NCBI GenBank assembly: GCA_002840905.1
Contig: PHDD01000001.1
Coordinates: forward strand, 248,001-312,000
Origin: Bacteroidetes bacterium HGW-Bacteroidetes-4
Lineage (GTDB): Bacteria > Bacteroidota > Bacteroidia > Bacteroidales > SZUA-534
Direction: 5' to 3'
DNA length: 64,000 nucleotides
In this document: piece by piece, positions 7,420 through 16,995 of the stretch
Layout: each line of letters opens with the position of its first letter
Position numbering within the stretch: position 1 is the first letter of the stretch
The notes under the pieces: generated by a model
The model's input: the letters and a program-made list of their open reading frames with translations, nothing else
The model's database searches: none
What the model was told of the DNA's origin: nothing
Position numbers and translations under genes: made by a program

Positions 7420-10400
7420 TTATTCTACTTTCGGAATACGGTAAGGAGTGTAGGCAGCTCCCAGTTTATCAAGCTCATTGCGTAATTCAGGCAAGGTGGT
7501 TTCAGCTATCTTGCTGAGTTTTTCGAGCAAGGGCGGAAATTCCTGTTTTAAAATATCAAACGACATTTCTGAAGTACGAGTAATTCCCGATGAACTGTTT
7601 ATCTGAGCATAAATAATGGAGTTTAACCGTCGCAGTAAAGGCATTTCAGCTGGTGGAACTTCTTCCCAACTCGCTTTTGGAGGTGTTCCTTTAAGCTTTT
7701 CCTCAATGGTATTCAATTCCCATTCCAGTTGGGTAAATTTTGCCATTAGTTCGGTGTGCGCTCCGGGTAAAGTAAGTGCATTTTGTTTCATGGCAGCAAC
7801 TTCTTCATTTATATCGTTGGTAAGAGCCATAGCTCCGTTTACCGCTTTGGAGTAGTTGCTTACCTTGCGCTGGAAAGCAACCATAACAGCACGATCGTCG
7901 GCCGGGAGGGTAAGGTTGTTTAAGGTAAGTAACTGAAATTTTTCGGGAGCGCCAATAGCGGTTGCCTGATTGTTGTGAACCAATTGCATGGTAAGGTTAT
8001 AAGTTCCGGGCATGGCATAAACTCCTCCTTCGTTTTTGGCAAAGGGATCAAAATCTTTGGTCCGGTGCTTCGAATCCGGACTGTCGTATTTTAAATCCCA
8101 ATAAACGCGTGAGATTCCTTTTTTAGGTTTTTCGGTAAGGGTCCGTATTACCTGATTGTTTTCATCCTTTACAGTGATTAAGAGGTAAGGAGGAATTTCA
8201 AGTGCTTCCTGTTTTTCAATTTCGGGTGTTACCTGAGGAATAGGTTTTGATGCAGCAAAAAGTTCTTTTTCTGCCTCTTGCCTTTTTTCTTTTAGTGTTT
8301 TGGGAACTTCTTTTAAATAATAGGTTGCAGCTGCTCCGTAAGGAGGATTCTTAGCACCAAAATAGGTTGCTCCCTGACCGTATATTTTGTCGGTTGGCAC
8401 AAATAGATTGGCATCTTTAATATTAAATAAGTGATTGGGTTGCTTCAGCATCGATTCGCTTAAGTGGCGCAAAGGTTCGTAATTATCGAGAATGTAGAAT
8501 CCCCTTCCAAAAGTAGCCAACACCAAATCGCAGGCGTCTTTTTGAATAGCCAAATCGTTAACCGATATGGTTGGAATGCCCGCTTTAAGCTGAACCCACG
8601 AAGCACCATCGTCAACCGTAAAAAATGCGCCAAATTCAGTTCCCACAAACAACAGTTTGGGGTTTACAAAATCCTGTTCAATAGTATGAACGGTACCGTT
8701 AACAGGCAAGTTGCTGCTGATTGATTTCCAGCTCTTGCCTTTGTCGGTACTTTTCAGGATGTAAGGTTTAAAATCGTCGTTCTTTCGGTTGTCGAACGAA
8801 GCATATACCACATTCTCGTCGAAACGCGATGCATAAATATCGCTCACGTAGGTATGCGCAGGAACACCCGGAAAACCGGATATTTTAGTCCAGCTTTTTC
8901 CATCATTATCACTAACCTGAATCAATCCGTCGTCGGTTCCAACAAATAGTAATACGGCTTTTACCGGCGATTCATCCAGCGAAACAATGGTGCCGTATTG
9001 CGAACTGGATACATCTTTTGCTACCGCATCGCTGCTCCAGAATTTTCCCATCACCGGCCAGGTGTTTCTGTCGATTTGTGCCGTTAAATCGTCAGAAATC
9101 ACTTCCCACGAATTGCCCCTATCATTACTTTTAAAAACTTTGTTGGCTCCCATATAAAGACGAGTGGGGGCGTGGTGGCTTAAAATTAAGGGAGCGTTCC
9201 AGTTCCAGCGGTAAGTCAGTTCATCTTTCCGTGGTTGGGGTTTGATTCCAATTTTTTCGCCGCTTTTCTTATCGTAGCGAACCACATTGCCGTATTGCCA
9301 TTCAGAATAAACAATGTCGGGATTGGTTGGATCGACACGGGACCAGAATCCGTCACCAAAAACGGTAACAATCCATTCGCCGCTGGTAACTCCAAATTCG
9401 CTGATGTTTTGCGACGGACCGCCCATGGTGGCATTATCCTGAGTTCCTCCATAAACATTGTAAAAAGGTTTGGCATTATCTACCGTAACTCTGTAAAATT
9501 GAGTAACCGGAAGGTTCGATACCTGTCGCCAGTTTTCGCCCGAATCGTAAGTAATGTAAACTCCGCCATCACCGCCTATTATCAGGTGTTTGTTGTTGGT
9601 CGGATTTATCCAAAGAGCGTGATCATCCACATGGCGATCTTTTACGCCCAGACGTTCCCAGGTTTTTCCACCATCGGTGGTAAAATGGCTGTAAGTTTCT
9701 ACTGAATAAACCTTATCGAATTGCACCGGGTCGCAATAAATTTCGTTGTAATATTGCCCACTTTCGTAATGATCGCTCATTTTGGTCCACGATTCACCCC
9801 TGTCGGTAGTGCGGAAAAAACCTCCCGATTTATTGGCTGCTTCAACAATTAAATACAGTACATCGGGATTTATGGGCGAAATGGCAATGCCCATACCACC
9901 AATATGTTCGTTGGGAAGTCCGTTCATTATTTTACGCCAGTTTTCACCGGCATCTTCTGATTTATATACTGCCGATTCCGGTCCACCACCAATTTTGGTA
10001 TGCACGTGCCTGCGACGCTGTTCGCTGGTTGCATATAAGATATCGGGATTTCGCGGGTCGAAAATCACATTATTAACACCAGTGTTTTCGCTGATGTTTA
10101 AAACTTTAGTCCAGGTTTTTCCCCGGTCCGTTGTTTTATACAAACCCCTGTCGCCACCAGGTCCCCAGGTAGAACCTTCGGCTGCAACGTATACAACATC
10201 TGAATTTCTGGGATCAATCTGAATCATTCCAATATGGCGACTTTCTTTTAAACCCATGTTTTTCCATGTTTTTCCACCGTCAATACTTAAATAAACACCA
10301 TCACCGTATCCAAGTGCTCTTTGATGGTTGTTCTCGCCCGTACCAGCCCATATTACATGCGTATTGTTTGGGTCTATAGCCAGGCAGCCTATGGAATAGG

Positions 10401-10689
10401 CACCATAACTATCAAATATGGGTTCAAAGGTGATGCCGTTGTTGTTTGTTTTCCAAATGTTTCCACTGGCCACAGCCACATAATATTCTGTAAAATCGTT
10501 AGGGTTAATGGCAAAGTCGGCAATGCGGCCTGAGGTAAAAGCTGGTCCAATGCCCCGGAATGCCAATCCGGAAACTACATTGCTGTTGAGTAAAGTATCG
10601 GTTTTAGGTTTTTCTTTGGCTGTTGATGGTATGCTTAATGCAAAAAACACCATAATAAGCCAACTGGTAAGCAAATGTTTTTTCTTCAT
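7420..10689 (-). CDS. Sortilin/VPS10-like beta-propeller exported protein
   Basis: A 1,089-residue exported protein. A signal peptide covers about residues 1-24 (MKKKHLLTSWLIMVFFALSI). The body is a series of BNR/Asp-box-like units (for example SxDGGKTWKN, TTDRGKTWTK, SEDAGENWRK, TYDSGENWRQ, SNDRGNSWEV), which build the multi-bladed propeller seen in glycosidase-like and sortilin-like proteins. The last 250 residues form a separate helical domain. ATG 10689 is chosen; an earlier in-frame start at 10707 would put charged residues ahead of the signal peptide. The family is common in Bacteroidota without a proven substrate. It is a single gene with its own terminator. Confidence 0.82.
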   Translation of the reverse strand: MKKKHLLTSWLIMVFFALSIPSTAKEKPKTDTLLNSNVVSGLAFRGIGPAFTSGRIADFAINPNDFTEYYVAVASGNIWKTNNNGITFEPIFDSYGAYSIGCLAIDPNNTHVIWAGTGENNHQRALGYGDGVYLSIDGGKTWKNMGLKESRHIGMIQIDPRNSDVVYVAAEGSTWGPGGDRGLYKTTDRGKTWTKVLNISENTGVNNVIFDPRNPDILYATSEQRRRHVHTKIGGGPESAVYKSEDAGENWRKIMNGLPNEHIGGMGIAISPINPDVLYLIVEAANKSGGFFRTTDRGESWTKMSDHYESGQYYNEIYCDPVQFDKVYSVETYSHFTTDGGKTWERLGVKDRHVDDHALWINPTNNKHLIIGGDGGVYITYDSGENWRQVSNLPVTQFYRVTVDNAKPFYNVYGGTQDNATMGGPSQNISEFGVTSGEWIVTVFGDGFWSRVDPTNPDIVYSEWQYGNVVRYDKKSGEKIGIKPQPRKDELTYRWNWNAPLILSHHAPTRLYMGANKVFKSNDRGNSWEVISDDLTAQIDRNTWPVMGKFWSSDAVAKDVSSSQYGTIVSLDESPVKAVLLFVGTDDGLIQVSDNDGKSWTKISGFPGVPAHTYVSDIYASRFDENVVYASFDNRKNDDFKPYILKSTDKGKSWKSISSNLPVNGTVHTIEQDFVNPKLLFVGTEFGAFFTVDDGASWVQLKAGIPTISVNDLAIQKDACDLVLATFGRGFYILDNYEPLRHLSESMLKQPNHLFNIKDANLFVPTDKIYGQGATYFGAKNPPYGAAATYYLKEVPKTLKEKRQEAEKELFAASKPIPQVTPEIEKQEALEIPPYLLITVKDENNQVIRTLTEKPKKGISRVYWDLKYDSPDSKHRTKDFDPFAKNEGGVYAMPGTYNLTMQLVHNNQATAIGAPEKFQLLTLNNLTLPADDRAVMVAFQRKVSNYSKAVNGAMALTNDINEEVAAMKQNALTLPGAHTELMAKFTQLEWELNTIEEKLKGTPPKASWEEVPPAEMPLLRRLNSIIYAQINSSSGITRTSEMSFDILKQEFPPLLEKLSKIAETTLPELRNELDKLGAAYTPYRIPKVE

Positions 10690-10864
10690 AATATATTTAT
10701 TTAACAATAGGTATACAAGATATTGAATTTACATTTAATAAAGTTCTTTAAAACCGATTAAATATTCATAAAGCTTCTTTTTGGAGTTGAACTTAGATGA
10801 GATTTACAATTTCACAGAATTGTGGAGTTTCATCACATGTTTTCGGGGAGATCATCACAAAAAA

Positions 10865-10895
10865 TTGCAAAAGGCACCAGGGCCCTTTATATTCG
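10865..10895 (+). promoter_or_regulatory. Candidate promoter of 10924 gene
   Basis: TTG (10865-10867), 20 bases, TATATTCG (10888-10895) matches the -33/-7 pattern with one mismatch (C for T). The predicted start is near 10902, giving a leader of about 20 bases. The rest of the 234-base divergent region (10690-10923) shows no further structure. Confidence 0.45.
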
Positions 10896-10923
10896 TTCAG
10901 CTTATTAAAATAAACTTAGAGCG

Positions 10924-11310
10924 ATGGAAACAACTGTATTAAAAAGGAAATCAGGGAAGCAGTTTGTATTTCAGGTACCTACTGAAATTACCCAATTGGA
11001 GCCTGTATTTGTTTTTACACTGAATGGAACCGACCGTTCTAATTTTAATGAAATAACGATTGATGTAGCGCTGAATCCCAAATTAACCAACGCTTCGCTG
11101 AATAAACCCATTTCTACCTTTCACTTTAATGAATCGGGCAATTGCCGGATTAAGCGTGAGTGGATTGATGATTTTTTTATTGAAGGCGATATTAAACTTC
11201 TTGACCAGGAAGAAACAAGTTTTAGAAAACCCAGCAGTTGTTTTGTAAACATTACCTATGGAAACAGGGAAGAAGCGCTACATTTTATTAAAGGAACTTT
11301 TGATTTTTAA
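10924..11310 (+). CDS. Hypothetical protein, 128 aa
   Basis: I do not recognise the family. The product is 128 residues, has no signal peptide or membrane segment, is mixed in charge (METTVLKRKSGKQFVFQVPT at the start) and has alternating hydrophobic strands that suggest a compact beta-rich cytoplasmic domain. The reading frame is supported by a promoter-like sequence 29 bases upstream, normal codon use and a hairpin terminator about 130 bases downstream. It sits alone between a divergent propeller gene and the TPR gene, so context does not reveal a role. Confidence 0.65.
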   Translation: METTVLKRKSGKQFVFQVPTEITQLEPVFVFTLNGTDRSNFNEITIDVALNPKLTNASLNKPISTFHFNESGNCRIKREWIDDFFIEGDIKLLDQEETSFRKPSSCFVNITYGNREEALHFIKGTFDF

Positions 11311-11439
11311 TTTTAGTGTTTCATAAAAATACTACCCTATATGAAAATCCCGGATAAGAACCGGGGGAAACCTGTTACAATTGAATCCGTTTATGGTTTC
11401 CACCTTTCCGGTTCTTTCCTGCTTTCCCATCCCTTTAAG

Positions 11440-11475
11440 AATGGTTGCCGACACCCGTTGGCAACCATTTTATTA
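11440..11475 (+). terminator. Hairpin terminator in 11311-11638 intergenic region
   Basis: AATGGTTGCC (11440-11449) pairs perfectly with GGCAACCATT (11460-11469), followed by the T-rich TTATTATT. It most likely ends transcription from the 128-aa protein gene. Nothing else recognisable lies in this 328-base gap apart from a possible -7 element (TATCTTCG, 11610-11617) in front of the TPR gene. Confidence 0.65.
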
Positions 11476-11638
11476 TTACACCTGAACCTTGGTACTTTAG
11501 CAATAGAAAAACCCGGGAGGCCAGGGTTGTTAATAATTGATGATAATTTTTGGAGAAGAATACGACTCCTTTTTAGTAAAAATACCCATTTTTGTTTTAT
11601 AATTAGTAGTATCTTCGCCGATTGAATAATTATAGATT

Positions 11639-13042
11639 ATGCAGGAACGAGCAGGTGATTATTATGAAAACAGAGAAATGGCTTCCAGCGTAAAACGCTA
11701 CGAATCGTTGCGTAAAGCAGGGGTTTTTGCCTATTTCGATGTAGAAGAATTCGAAAATATTGTTAATTTTTATATTGATAACAATCAATTAAAGAAAGCT
11801 CAAGGTGCCTGTCTGTCAGGTTTATCTATTCACCCTACTGCATCAGAATTAAAATTAAAAAATGCTCAACTGCATGTGGCTTTGGGAAACCCTAATGAAG
11901 CCATTCAATGGCTTGCTAAGGTAAATGAACTAAACAATCACAGCTACGAGTTTCACCTGACCAAAGGAATGGCCATGGTTTTGCTGGGGTTAATGGAAAA
12001 GGCAGAAGCTCATTTCGACCGGGCGCTTGCCATTTCAATTTTGGATGAAAAAGAAGACACGTTATACAACATTGGCGAAGCACTCGAGAATAGCGGTAAT
12101 TTTTATTTAGCCATCAAATATTATCAATTAGGAAATCAGCTTTTTCCATCTAACGAAGAGTTTTTATTCCGCCTGGGTTTTTGTTTCGATCGTATGGCTG
12201 AATTTGATCAAAGTATAGCGGCTTATCAGCGTTACCTTGATATCAATCCGTTTTCAGAAAACGTGTGGTATAATATTGGTATCATCTACAATAAAGTGGA
12301 GCAATTTACTAATGCTGTTGAAGCCTATGAATATGCCATTGCGCTTGATGGAACGCATTACGATGCCCTGTTTAATAAAGCAAATTCACTGGCCAATGCA
12401 GAAAAACATCACGAAGCCATTCAAACCTACAAAGAGTATTTAAGTATTTACGAGAACAGTCTTACCGCACTATATTACATAGGCGAGTGTTATATTCAGC
12501 TTAAAGATTACGACGCCGCATTGCAAAATTTTGATGCCATTCTAAAGGAAAATAAAGATTTTTCAGAAGCATATTATGGTAAAGCTTTGGTTTATGACGA
12601 ACTGGAACAATTCGATGCGGCTATAGCCAGTTATAAAAAAACCATTGAACTGGATAGCGAAAATACCGATGCCTGGTTTTCATTGGGAAACCTTTACAAT
12701 AAACTCGAAAGAGATGTGGAAGCTCTTGAAGCCTACGAGCAAACTTTGAAACATAATAAGTTCGATATTGAGGCCTGGTTGGCCTATGCAAAAACCTATT
12801 TTATTCTGGGAAAAACGGTCGATTCAATTCGTATTTTAAATGAGGCTATCGATTACATGCCCGATTATTCAGAACTTTTATATGCGCTTTCAGCCTACTA
12901 TTTGGCTGGCAGCGATTTAGAATCCGGATTGAAATGGTTTGCCAATGCTTATAAAATTGATCCTGAAAGCTATATTCAGGTATTTGAAATTTGTCCCAAA
13001 GCCAAAGATTTACCCGAAATACAACAAATTATTAATACATAA
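11639..13042 (+). CDS. Tetratricopeptide repeat protein
   Basis: A 467-residue protein made almost wholly of TPR units: about ten to eleven 34-residue helix pairs can be followed from roughly residue 45 to the end. Clear examples are AIKYYQLGNQLFPSNEEF, SIAAYQRYLDINPFSENVW, AVEAYEYAIALDGTHYDALF and AIASYKKTIELDSENTDAWF. There is no signal peptide, so it is a cytoplasmic scaffold for protein contacts. The N-terminus (MQERAGDYYENREMASSVKR) is polar. It lies 40 bases upstream of the PLP enzyme gene and probably shares its transcript. The partner is unknown. Confidence 0.9.
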   Translation: MQERAGDYYENREMASSVKRYESLRKAGVFAYFDVEEFENIVNFYIDNNQLKKAQGACLSGLSIHPTASELKLKNAQLHVALGNPNEAIQWLAKVNELNNHSYEFHLTKGMAMVLLGLMEKAEAHFDRALAISILDEKEDTLYNIGEALENSGNFYLAIKYYQLGNQLFPSNEEFLFRLGFCFDRMAEFDQSIAAYQRYLDINPFSENVWYNIGIIYNKVEQFTNAVEAYEYAIALDGTHYDALFNKANSLANAEKHHEAIQTYKEYLSIYENSLTALYYIGECYIQLKDYDAALQNFDAILKENKDFSEAYYGKALVYDELEQFDAAIASYKKTIELDSENTDAWFSLGNLYNKLERDVEALEAYEQTLKHNKFDIEAWLAYAKTYFILGKTVDSIRILNEAIDYMPDYSELLYALSAYYLAGSDLESGLKWFANAYKIDPESYIQVFEICPKAKDLPEIQQIINT

Positions 13043-13082
13043 CGCTTTTTAGCGCACTTCAAAAAAAAACAAAATTACCAGC

Positions 13083-14414
13083 ATGAAAGACACCAAGTTT
13101 TATTTACAATGTACCCAGTGCGGATACCATGTGGCTGATTTCAAAGAATGGTTTGGTTCGATGCAGAAATGTCCAAAATGTGGAAGTACCATTGTTGATG
13201 TAAAATACAATAAAGATTATAATGAGCTTAAAAATCTGATAAAAAGCTCAAATGGGGAAGCCAAAAATGTATTTCATTACTTCGATTTTCTTCCGTTAAA
13301 TAAAAAAGAAAATATTATTACTCGGGGCGAAGGGGTTATTCCATTGGAGAAATGGGATTTTCTGAAAAAGTATGCCAAAGAAGCCTGTAATATTGATATT
13401 GAGGTACATGCTTACCGTAACGATTTAAATCAGGGAACCGGAACTTTTAAAGACGTTGCTGCTGCCGTGGCTGCCAGTGTATTAAAAGAAAATGGTGTAA
13501 AAGAATACTGTGTGGCTTCTACAGGAAATATAGCCAACGCATTTGCCCATTACCTGGCCGAGGCTGGAATTAGTTTGTCGGTGTTTATTCCTAACGATGC
13601 ACTAAAAGCAAACGAAGCCGAGGTAAATAGTTACGGACAAAAAATATATAGGGTAAAAGGTGATTATGCTTACGCCAAAAAAATTGCTGCCGAGTATTCC
13701 GAAAAATACGGTATCCTTATATCGGGTGGAAATACTGATCCCATGCGCGTGGAAGCTAAAAAAACCATGGTTTTTGAATGGTTACGTCAGATTGGTGAAG
13801 TCCCCAATGTTTACATTCAGGCACTTAGTGGTGGAACCGGTCCCATTGCCATCGAAAAAGCATACAAAGAACTCCGGAAAATTGGTGTTGCCGAAATCAT
13901 GCCCCGTTTTATTATGGTACAACCTAGTGGTTGTGCTCCCATGACACATGGATGGGTAAAAGCCAAAGCGGCCGGATTCCCCGAAGGCTGGTTGACCGAT
14001 TACCCCAAATACGACAATCCGGTAACCAAAGTACCCACACTGGCTACTGGTAAACCCGGAACCTATCCAATTTTAGCCCGTCTGGTTAAAGAAAGCCACG
14101 GCGAGATGATTGAATTTAACGAAGAGTATTTAGTTGATATAGCCCGTTTAATTGCTTTTGAAACTACCATCCGGATTGGACCTGCTGCAGCAATTGCTGT
14201 AGGTGGCTTTTTTGAATCGTTGCACAATGGTCATTTAAAAAATGGCGACAAAGTGCTGATAAACGTTGGCGAAGGTGTTCGCAGAGCTCCCGATTTTGTG
14301 GAAGAAATGATATATACCACCCAGCACATTGATTCGGTCAATGATTGTCAACGCTTCGACAGGGAAAAGCTTAGGGCAGATTTGTGGAGTAAAGTAGCTT
14401 CAATTTATTCATAA
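13083..14414 (+). CDS. Cysteate synthase/threonine synthase-like PLP enzyme
   Basis: A 443-residue fold-type II PLP enzyme. An N-terminal zinc ribbon has C10-C13 and C30-C33 (CTQCG...CPKCG). The PLP lysine lies in GTGTFKD (Lys123), STGNIANA (146-153) binds phosphate, and a Gly-rich SGGTGPIA loop follows. The zinc ribbon and the TGTFKD motif match the threonine-synthase-derived cysteate synthases, which convert phosphoserine and sulfite to cysteate. In Bacteroidota cysteate feeds sulfonolipid (capnine) synthesis. That assignment is from family memory; ordinary threonine synthase is the main alternative. No sulfonolipid acyltransferase is visible in this window. Confidence 0.65.
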   Translation: MKDTKFYLQCTQCGYHVADFKEWFGSMQKCPKCGSTIVDVKYNKDYNELKNLIKSSNGEAKNVFHYFDFLPLNKKENIITRGEGVIPLEKWDFLKKYAKEACNIDIEVHAYRNDLNQGTGTFKDVAAAVAASVLKENGVKEYCVASTGNIANAFAHYLAEAGISLSVFIPNDALKANEAEVNSYGQKIYRVKGDYAYAKKIAAEYSEKYGILISGGNTDPMRVEAKKTMVFEWLRQIGEVPNVYIQALSGGTGPIAIEKAYKELRKIGVAEIMPRFIMVQPSGCAPMTHGWVKAKAAGFPEGWLTDYPKYDNPVTKVPTLATGKPGTYPILARLVKESHGEMIEFNEEYLVDIARLIAFETTIRIGPAAAIAVGGFFESLHNGHLKNGDKVLINVGEGVRRAPDFVEEMIYTTQHIDSVNDCQRFDREKLRADLWSKVASIYS

Positions 14415-14427
14415 ACGATAAGAAAAA

Positions 14428-14466
14428 AAACAAGGAGTGGTTCCAGACTACTCCTTGTTTTTTTTT
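14428..14466 (+). terminator. Strong terminator after PLP enzyme gene
   Basis: AAACAAGGAGT (14428-14438) pairs with ACTCCTTGTTT (14450-14460) and is followed by a T-run to 14466. The symmetric A-run upstream makes it potentially bidirectional. Confidence 0.9.
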
Positions 14467-14582
14467 AATATGATTATTATACCGGAAGTTTAATTGTGCC
14501 GTCAATTCTAAATACGGAAATATTTTTATATCAATACATTGAAACAAACCCTGGATGCATCAGGGGTGCAAATTGTAAACCA

Positions 14583-15494
14583 ATGAAGGAAATAGTTACA
14601 CTTATAGTAAAAGGAATGGCCATGGGTGCCGCCAATGTAATTCCCGGAGTTTCGGGAGGAACCCTTGCGCTTATTACCGGAATTTTTGAACGCTTAATCA
14701 ATGCCATTAAATCGTTCGATGTTAAAGCATTTAAATTGCTTTTTACAGGAAAGATAAAAGAGTTTATCCGCTATGTCGATTTCTGGTTCCTGGTGTATAT
14801 TTTTGGAGGTATTGGCATTGCAATTATTTCGTTAGCTCATTTGTTTGAGTTTTTATTTGCCAATTATCCGGTTTATATCTGGGCTTACTTTTTTGGATTG
14901 GTGCTGGCCTCGGTTTATTTTGTGGGAAAAACCATCAGGCAGTGGAAAGCATCGGTTATATTAACTTTTATTATAGGAACTGTAGTTGCAATGGGTATTT
15001 CATTAATGACCCCGGCCAGTGAAAACGAATCATTTTTTTATCTCCTTTTTTGTGGGGTGATAGCAATTTGTAGTATGATACTCCCCGGATTATCGGGTTC
15101 ATTTGTGTTGATATTATTAGGAAATTACCAACTGGTCATGATTACGGCTATTAATGATTTACGTTTCGATATTTTGATACCCGTAGTTCTTGGAGCCGGA
15201 TTGGGTTTGATTGCTTTTTCGCACATTTTATCGTGGTTGTTAAAACGGTTTCATAACCAGACACTGGCTTCATTAACCGGATTTATTCTTGGGTCACTGG
15301 GAATATTGTGGCCTTGGAAAACTCCAATAGAAGAAGCCTTTGGCAACAAAATTAAAACCGTTGGTTACGACTGGTTTTTACCTGATATGAATGCATCATT
15401 GATAATTGCAGCTGTTTTAATTATTTTGGGAATTGCTACCATCTGGATTACCGAAAGTTTGGGTGCATTAAAAGAAGAAAATAAAGTTTCCTGA
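14583..15494 (+). CDS. DUF368 family undecaprenyl-phosphate translocase
   Basis: A 303-residue polytopic membrane protein. It opens with KGMAMGAANVIPGVSGGTLALITGIFERL and has a second related GVIAICSMILPGLSGSFVLILLG segment near the middle, the inverted-repeat PGxSGG signature of DUF368. Members of this family (PopT) recycle undecaprenyl phosphate across the cytoplasmic membrane for cell-wall and surface-polysaccharide synthesis. About eight TM helices are visible. ATG 14583 is chosen because upstream in-frame codons (from 14496) are not membrane-like and the family starts at this point. The stop codon is 2 bases before the aroE start, so the two form an operon. Confidence 0.85.
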   Translation: MKEIVTLIVKGMAMGAANVIPGVSGGTLALITGIFERLINAIKSFDVKAFKLLFTGKIKEFIRYVDFWFLVYIFGGIGIAIISLAHLFEFLFANYPVYIWAYFFGLVLASVYFVGKTIRQWKASVILTFIIGTVVAMGISLMTPASENESFFYLLFCGVIAICSMILPGLSGSFVLILLGNYQLVMITAINDLRFDILIPVVLGAGLGLIAFSHILSWLLKRFHNQTLASLTGFILGSLGILWPWKTPIEEAFGNKIKTVGYDWFLPDMNASLIIAAVLIILGIATIWITESLGALKEENKVS

Positions 15495-15496
15495 GT

Positions 15497-16234
15497 ATGG
15501 ACAATTATGGTTTGGTAGGTTACCCTTTAACCCAGTCGTTTTCGAAAAAATATTTTACACAAAAGTTTGCCAGCGAAAACATTCAAGCCCAGTACCTGAA
15601 TTTTTCTATTGAAAGTATTGGTGAGTTTCCTGAAATTTTTGAAGATCAAATTATTAAAGGTTTAAATGTTACCATCCCTTACAAAGAAAAAGTTTTGCCT
15701 TTTATTCATCAATTGGACGAGACTGCACAAAAAGTGGGAGCCGTTAATGTGGTGAAAATTACCTATCAGAAAGATAAACCCCGCTTAATTGGTTACAATA
15801 GCGATGTATATGGCTTTGAACTTTCACTGAAAAAGTATTTGAAGTCTCATCATACCCGGGCATTGGTGTTGGGAACCGGAGGAGCTGCCAAAGCAGTAAT
15901 TTATGTGCTTAAAAAACTGGGTATCGATTATAAATGTGTTTCGAGAAATACCGGTAAAGGTGATTTTGTTTACCACGAACTTACCCGCAGGCACATTACC
16001 GATACACCACTGCTGATTAATACAACTCCATTGGGTATGTTTCCTCTTATTCATGCTTTTCCGGAACTTCCTTACGATGCAATTTCTTCTGTACATCTGG
16101 CTTTCGACTTAATATACAATCCGGAAGAAACCCAATTTATGAAAAAGTGTGCCCAACAAGGAGCTGTAGCCGTTAACGGATACGAAATGCTGGTATATCA
16201 GGCAGAAAAAGCCTGGGAAATATGGAATAGTTAA
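15497..16234 (+). CDS. aroE: Shikimate dehydrogenase
   Basis: Reduces 3-dehydroshikimate to shikimate with NADPH, step four of chorismate synthesis. The 245-residue length fits compact Bacteroidota AroE. Motifs: GLVGYPLTQSFS (shikimate binding), LNVTIPYKE with catalytic Lys63, N101-x-D103 in GYNSDVYGF, the NADP-binding GTGGAAKA (126-133), and a C-terminal GYEMLVYQAEKAWEIW. Translation starts 2 bases after the DUF368 stop. Its last four bases overlap the stop of the convergent truA gene, so no terminator fits between them. Confidence 0.95.
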   Translation: MDNYGLVGYPLTQSFSKKYFTQKFASENIQAQYLNFSIESIGEFPEIFEDQIIKGLNVTIPYKEKVLPFIHQLDETAQKVGAVNVVKITYQKDKPRLIGYNSDVYGFELSLKKYLKSHHTRALVLGTGGAAKAVIYVLKKLGIDYKCVSRNTGKGDFVYHELTRRHITDTPLLINTTPLGMFPLIHAFPELPYDAISSVHLAFDLIYNPEETQFMKKCAQQGAVAVNGYEMLVYQAEKAWEIWNS

Positions 16235-16995
16235 TTTTTAAACCGATATGGGTACGTAACATTTACCAGAAAAAGTGCTTTCCCTGGAACTGAAGCTCCG
16301 GCAGCACTGCGATCTTTGGCTTCAATAATCCGGCAAAATTCTTCGATAGTCAGTTTTCCTTTGCCAACTTCGAGCAGGGTTCCCACAATGGCCCGTACCA
16401 TGTTTCTCAGAAACCGATCGGCTGTAATGGTAAAAACCAGTTCGTTATTCTCTTGAATCCACTTAGCTTCCCGAATTACGCAGTTGTTAGTTTTTACATC
16501 GGTATCAACTTTACTAAAGCTGGTAAAATCAATGTAATCAAAAAGCTTTAAAGCAGCATGATTCATGGCATCAACATCAAGATTACCGTAATAATAATGC
16601 CTTAAAGGATTTAAAAAAGGCGATTTTTCCTGAGTAATATAGTATTTGTAAGTTCGCGAAGTGGCATCAAAGCGGCTGTGAGCTTCCTGATGCATTATTT
16701 TTAACGAATGAATCAGCACTTCAACAGGCAGGTAACGATTTAACTTATGTATCAGCTTATCATTTTCTTCAAGATTAGGCCGGGTGCTGTCAAAATGTGC
16801 AACAAAATTGATAGCATGTACTCCGGTGTCGGTTCTTCCACAGCCTGTAAGATGAATCGGTTCGCGCAGGATATGGGTAAATGCATTTTGAAGCAATTCT
16901 TGCACGGTCAGGGCATTGGGTTGAATTTGCCAACCATGAAAAGGCGTACCGTTATAATCGAGCGTTATAAAATAGCGATAAAGTGTTTCTTTCAT
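16231..16995 (-). CDS. truA: tRNA pseudouridine(38-40) synthase TruA
   Basis: Converts U38, U39 and U40 in the anticodon arm of tRNAs to pseudouridine. A 254-residue protein with the family start YRYFITLDYNGTPFHGWQ, catalytic Asp56 in GCGRTDTGVHA, RTYKYYI in the middle and FLRNMVRAIVGTLLEVGKG near the C-terminus. I use ATG 16995; an in-frame GTG two codons earlier (17001) is possible. It is convergent with aroE, with stop codons overlapping, and divergent from the moxR/bat operon. Confidence 0.96.
   Translation of the reverse strand: MKETLYRYFITLDYNGTPFHGWQIQPNALTVQELLQNAFTHILREPIHLTGCGRTDTGVHAINFVAHFDSTRPNLEENDKLIHKLNRYLPVEVLIHSLKIMHQEAHSRFDATSRTYKYYITQEKSPFLNPLRHYYYGNLDVDAMNHAALKLFDYIDFTSFSKVDTDVKTNNCVIREAKWIQENNELVFTITADRFLRNMVRAIVGTLLEVGKGKLTIEEFCRIIEAKDRSAAGASVPGKALFLVNVTYPYRFKN

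Noticed and set aside
9235-9705. 156-codon frame antisense to the sortilin-like gene
   Set aside because: Lies wholly inside the propeller gene; its repeats mirror the BNR units and there is no promoter or conserved motif.
11341-11625. 94-codon frame between the 128-aa gene and the TPR gene
   Set aside because: It spans a perfect terminator hairpin (11440-11469) and a likely promoter, and its translation resembles no family.
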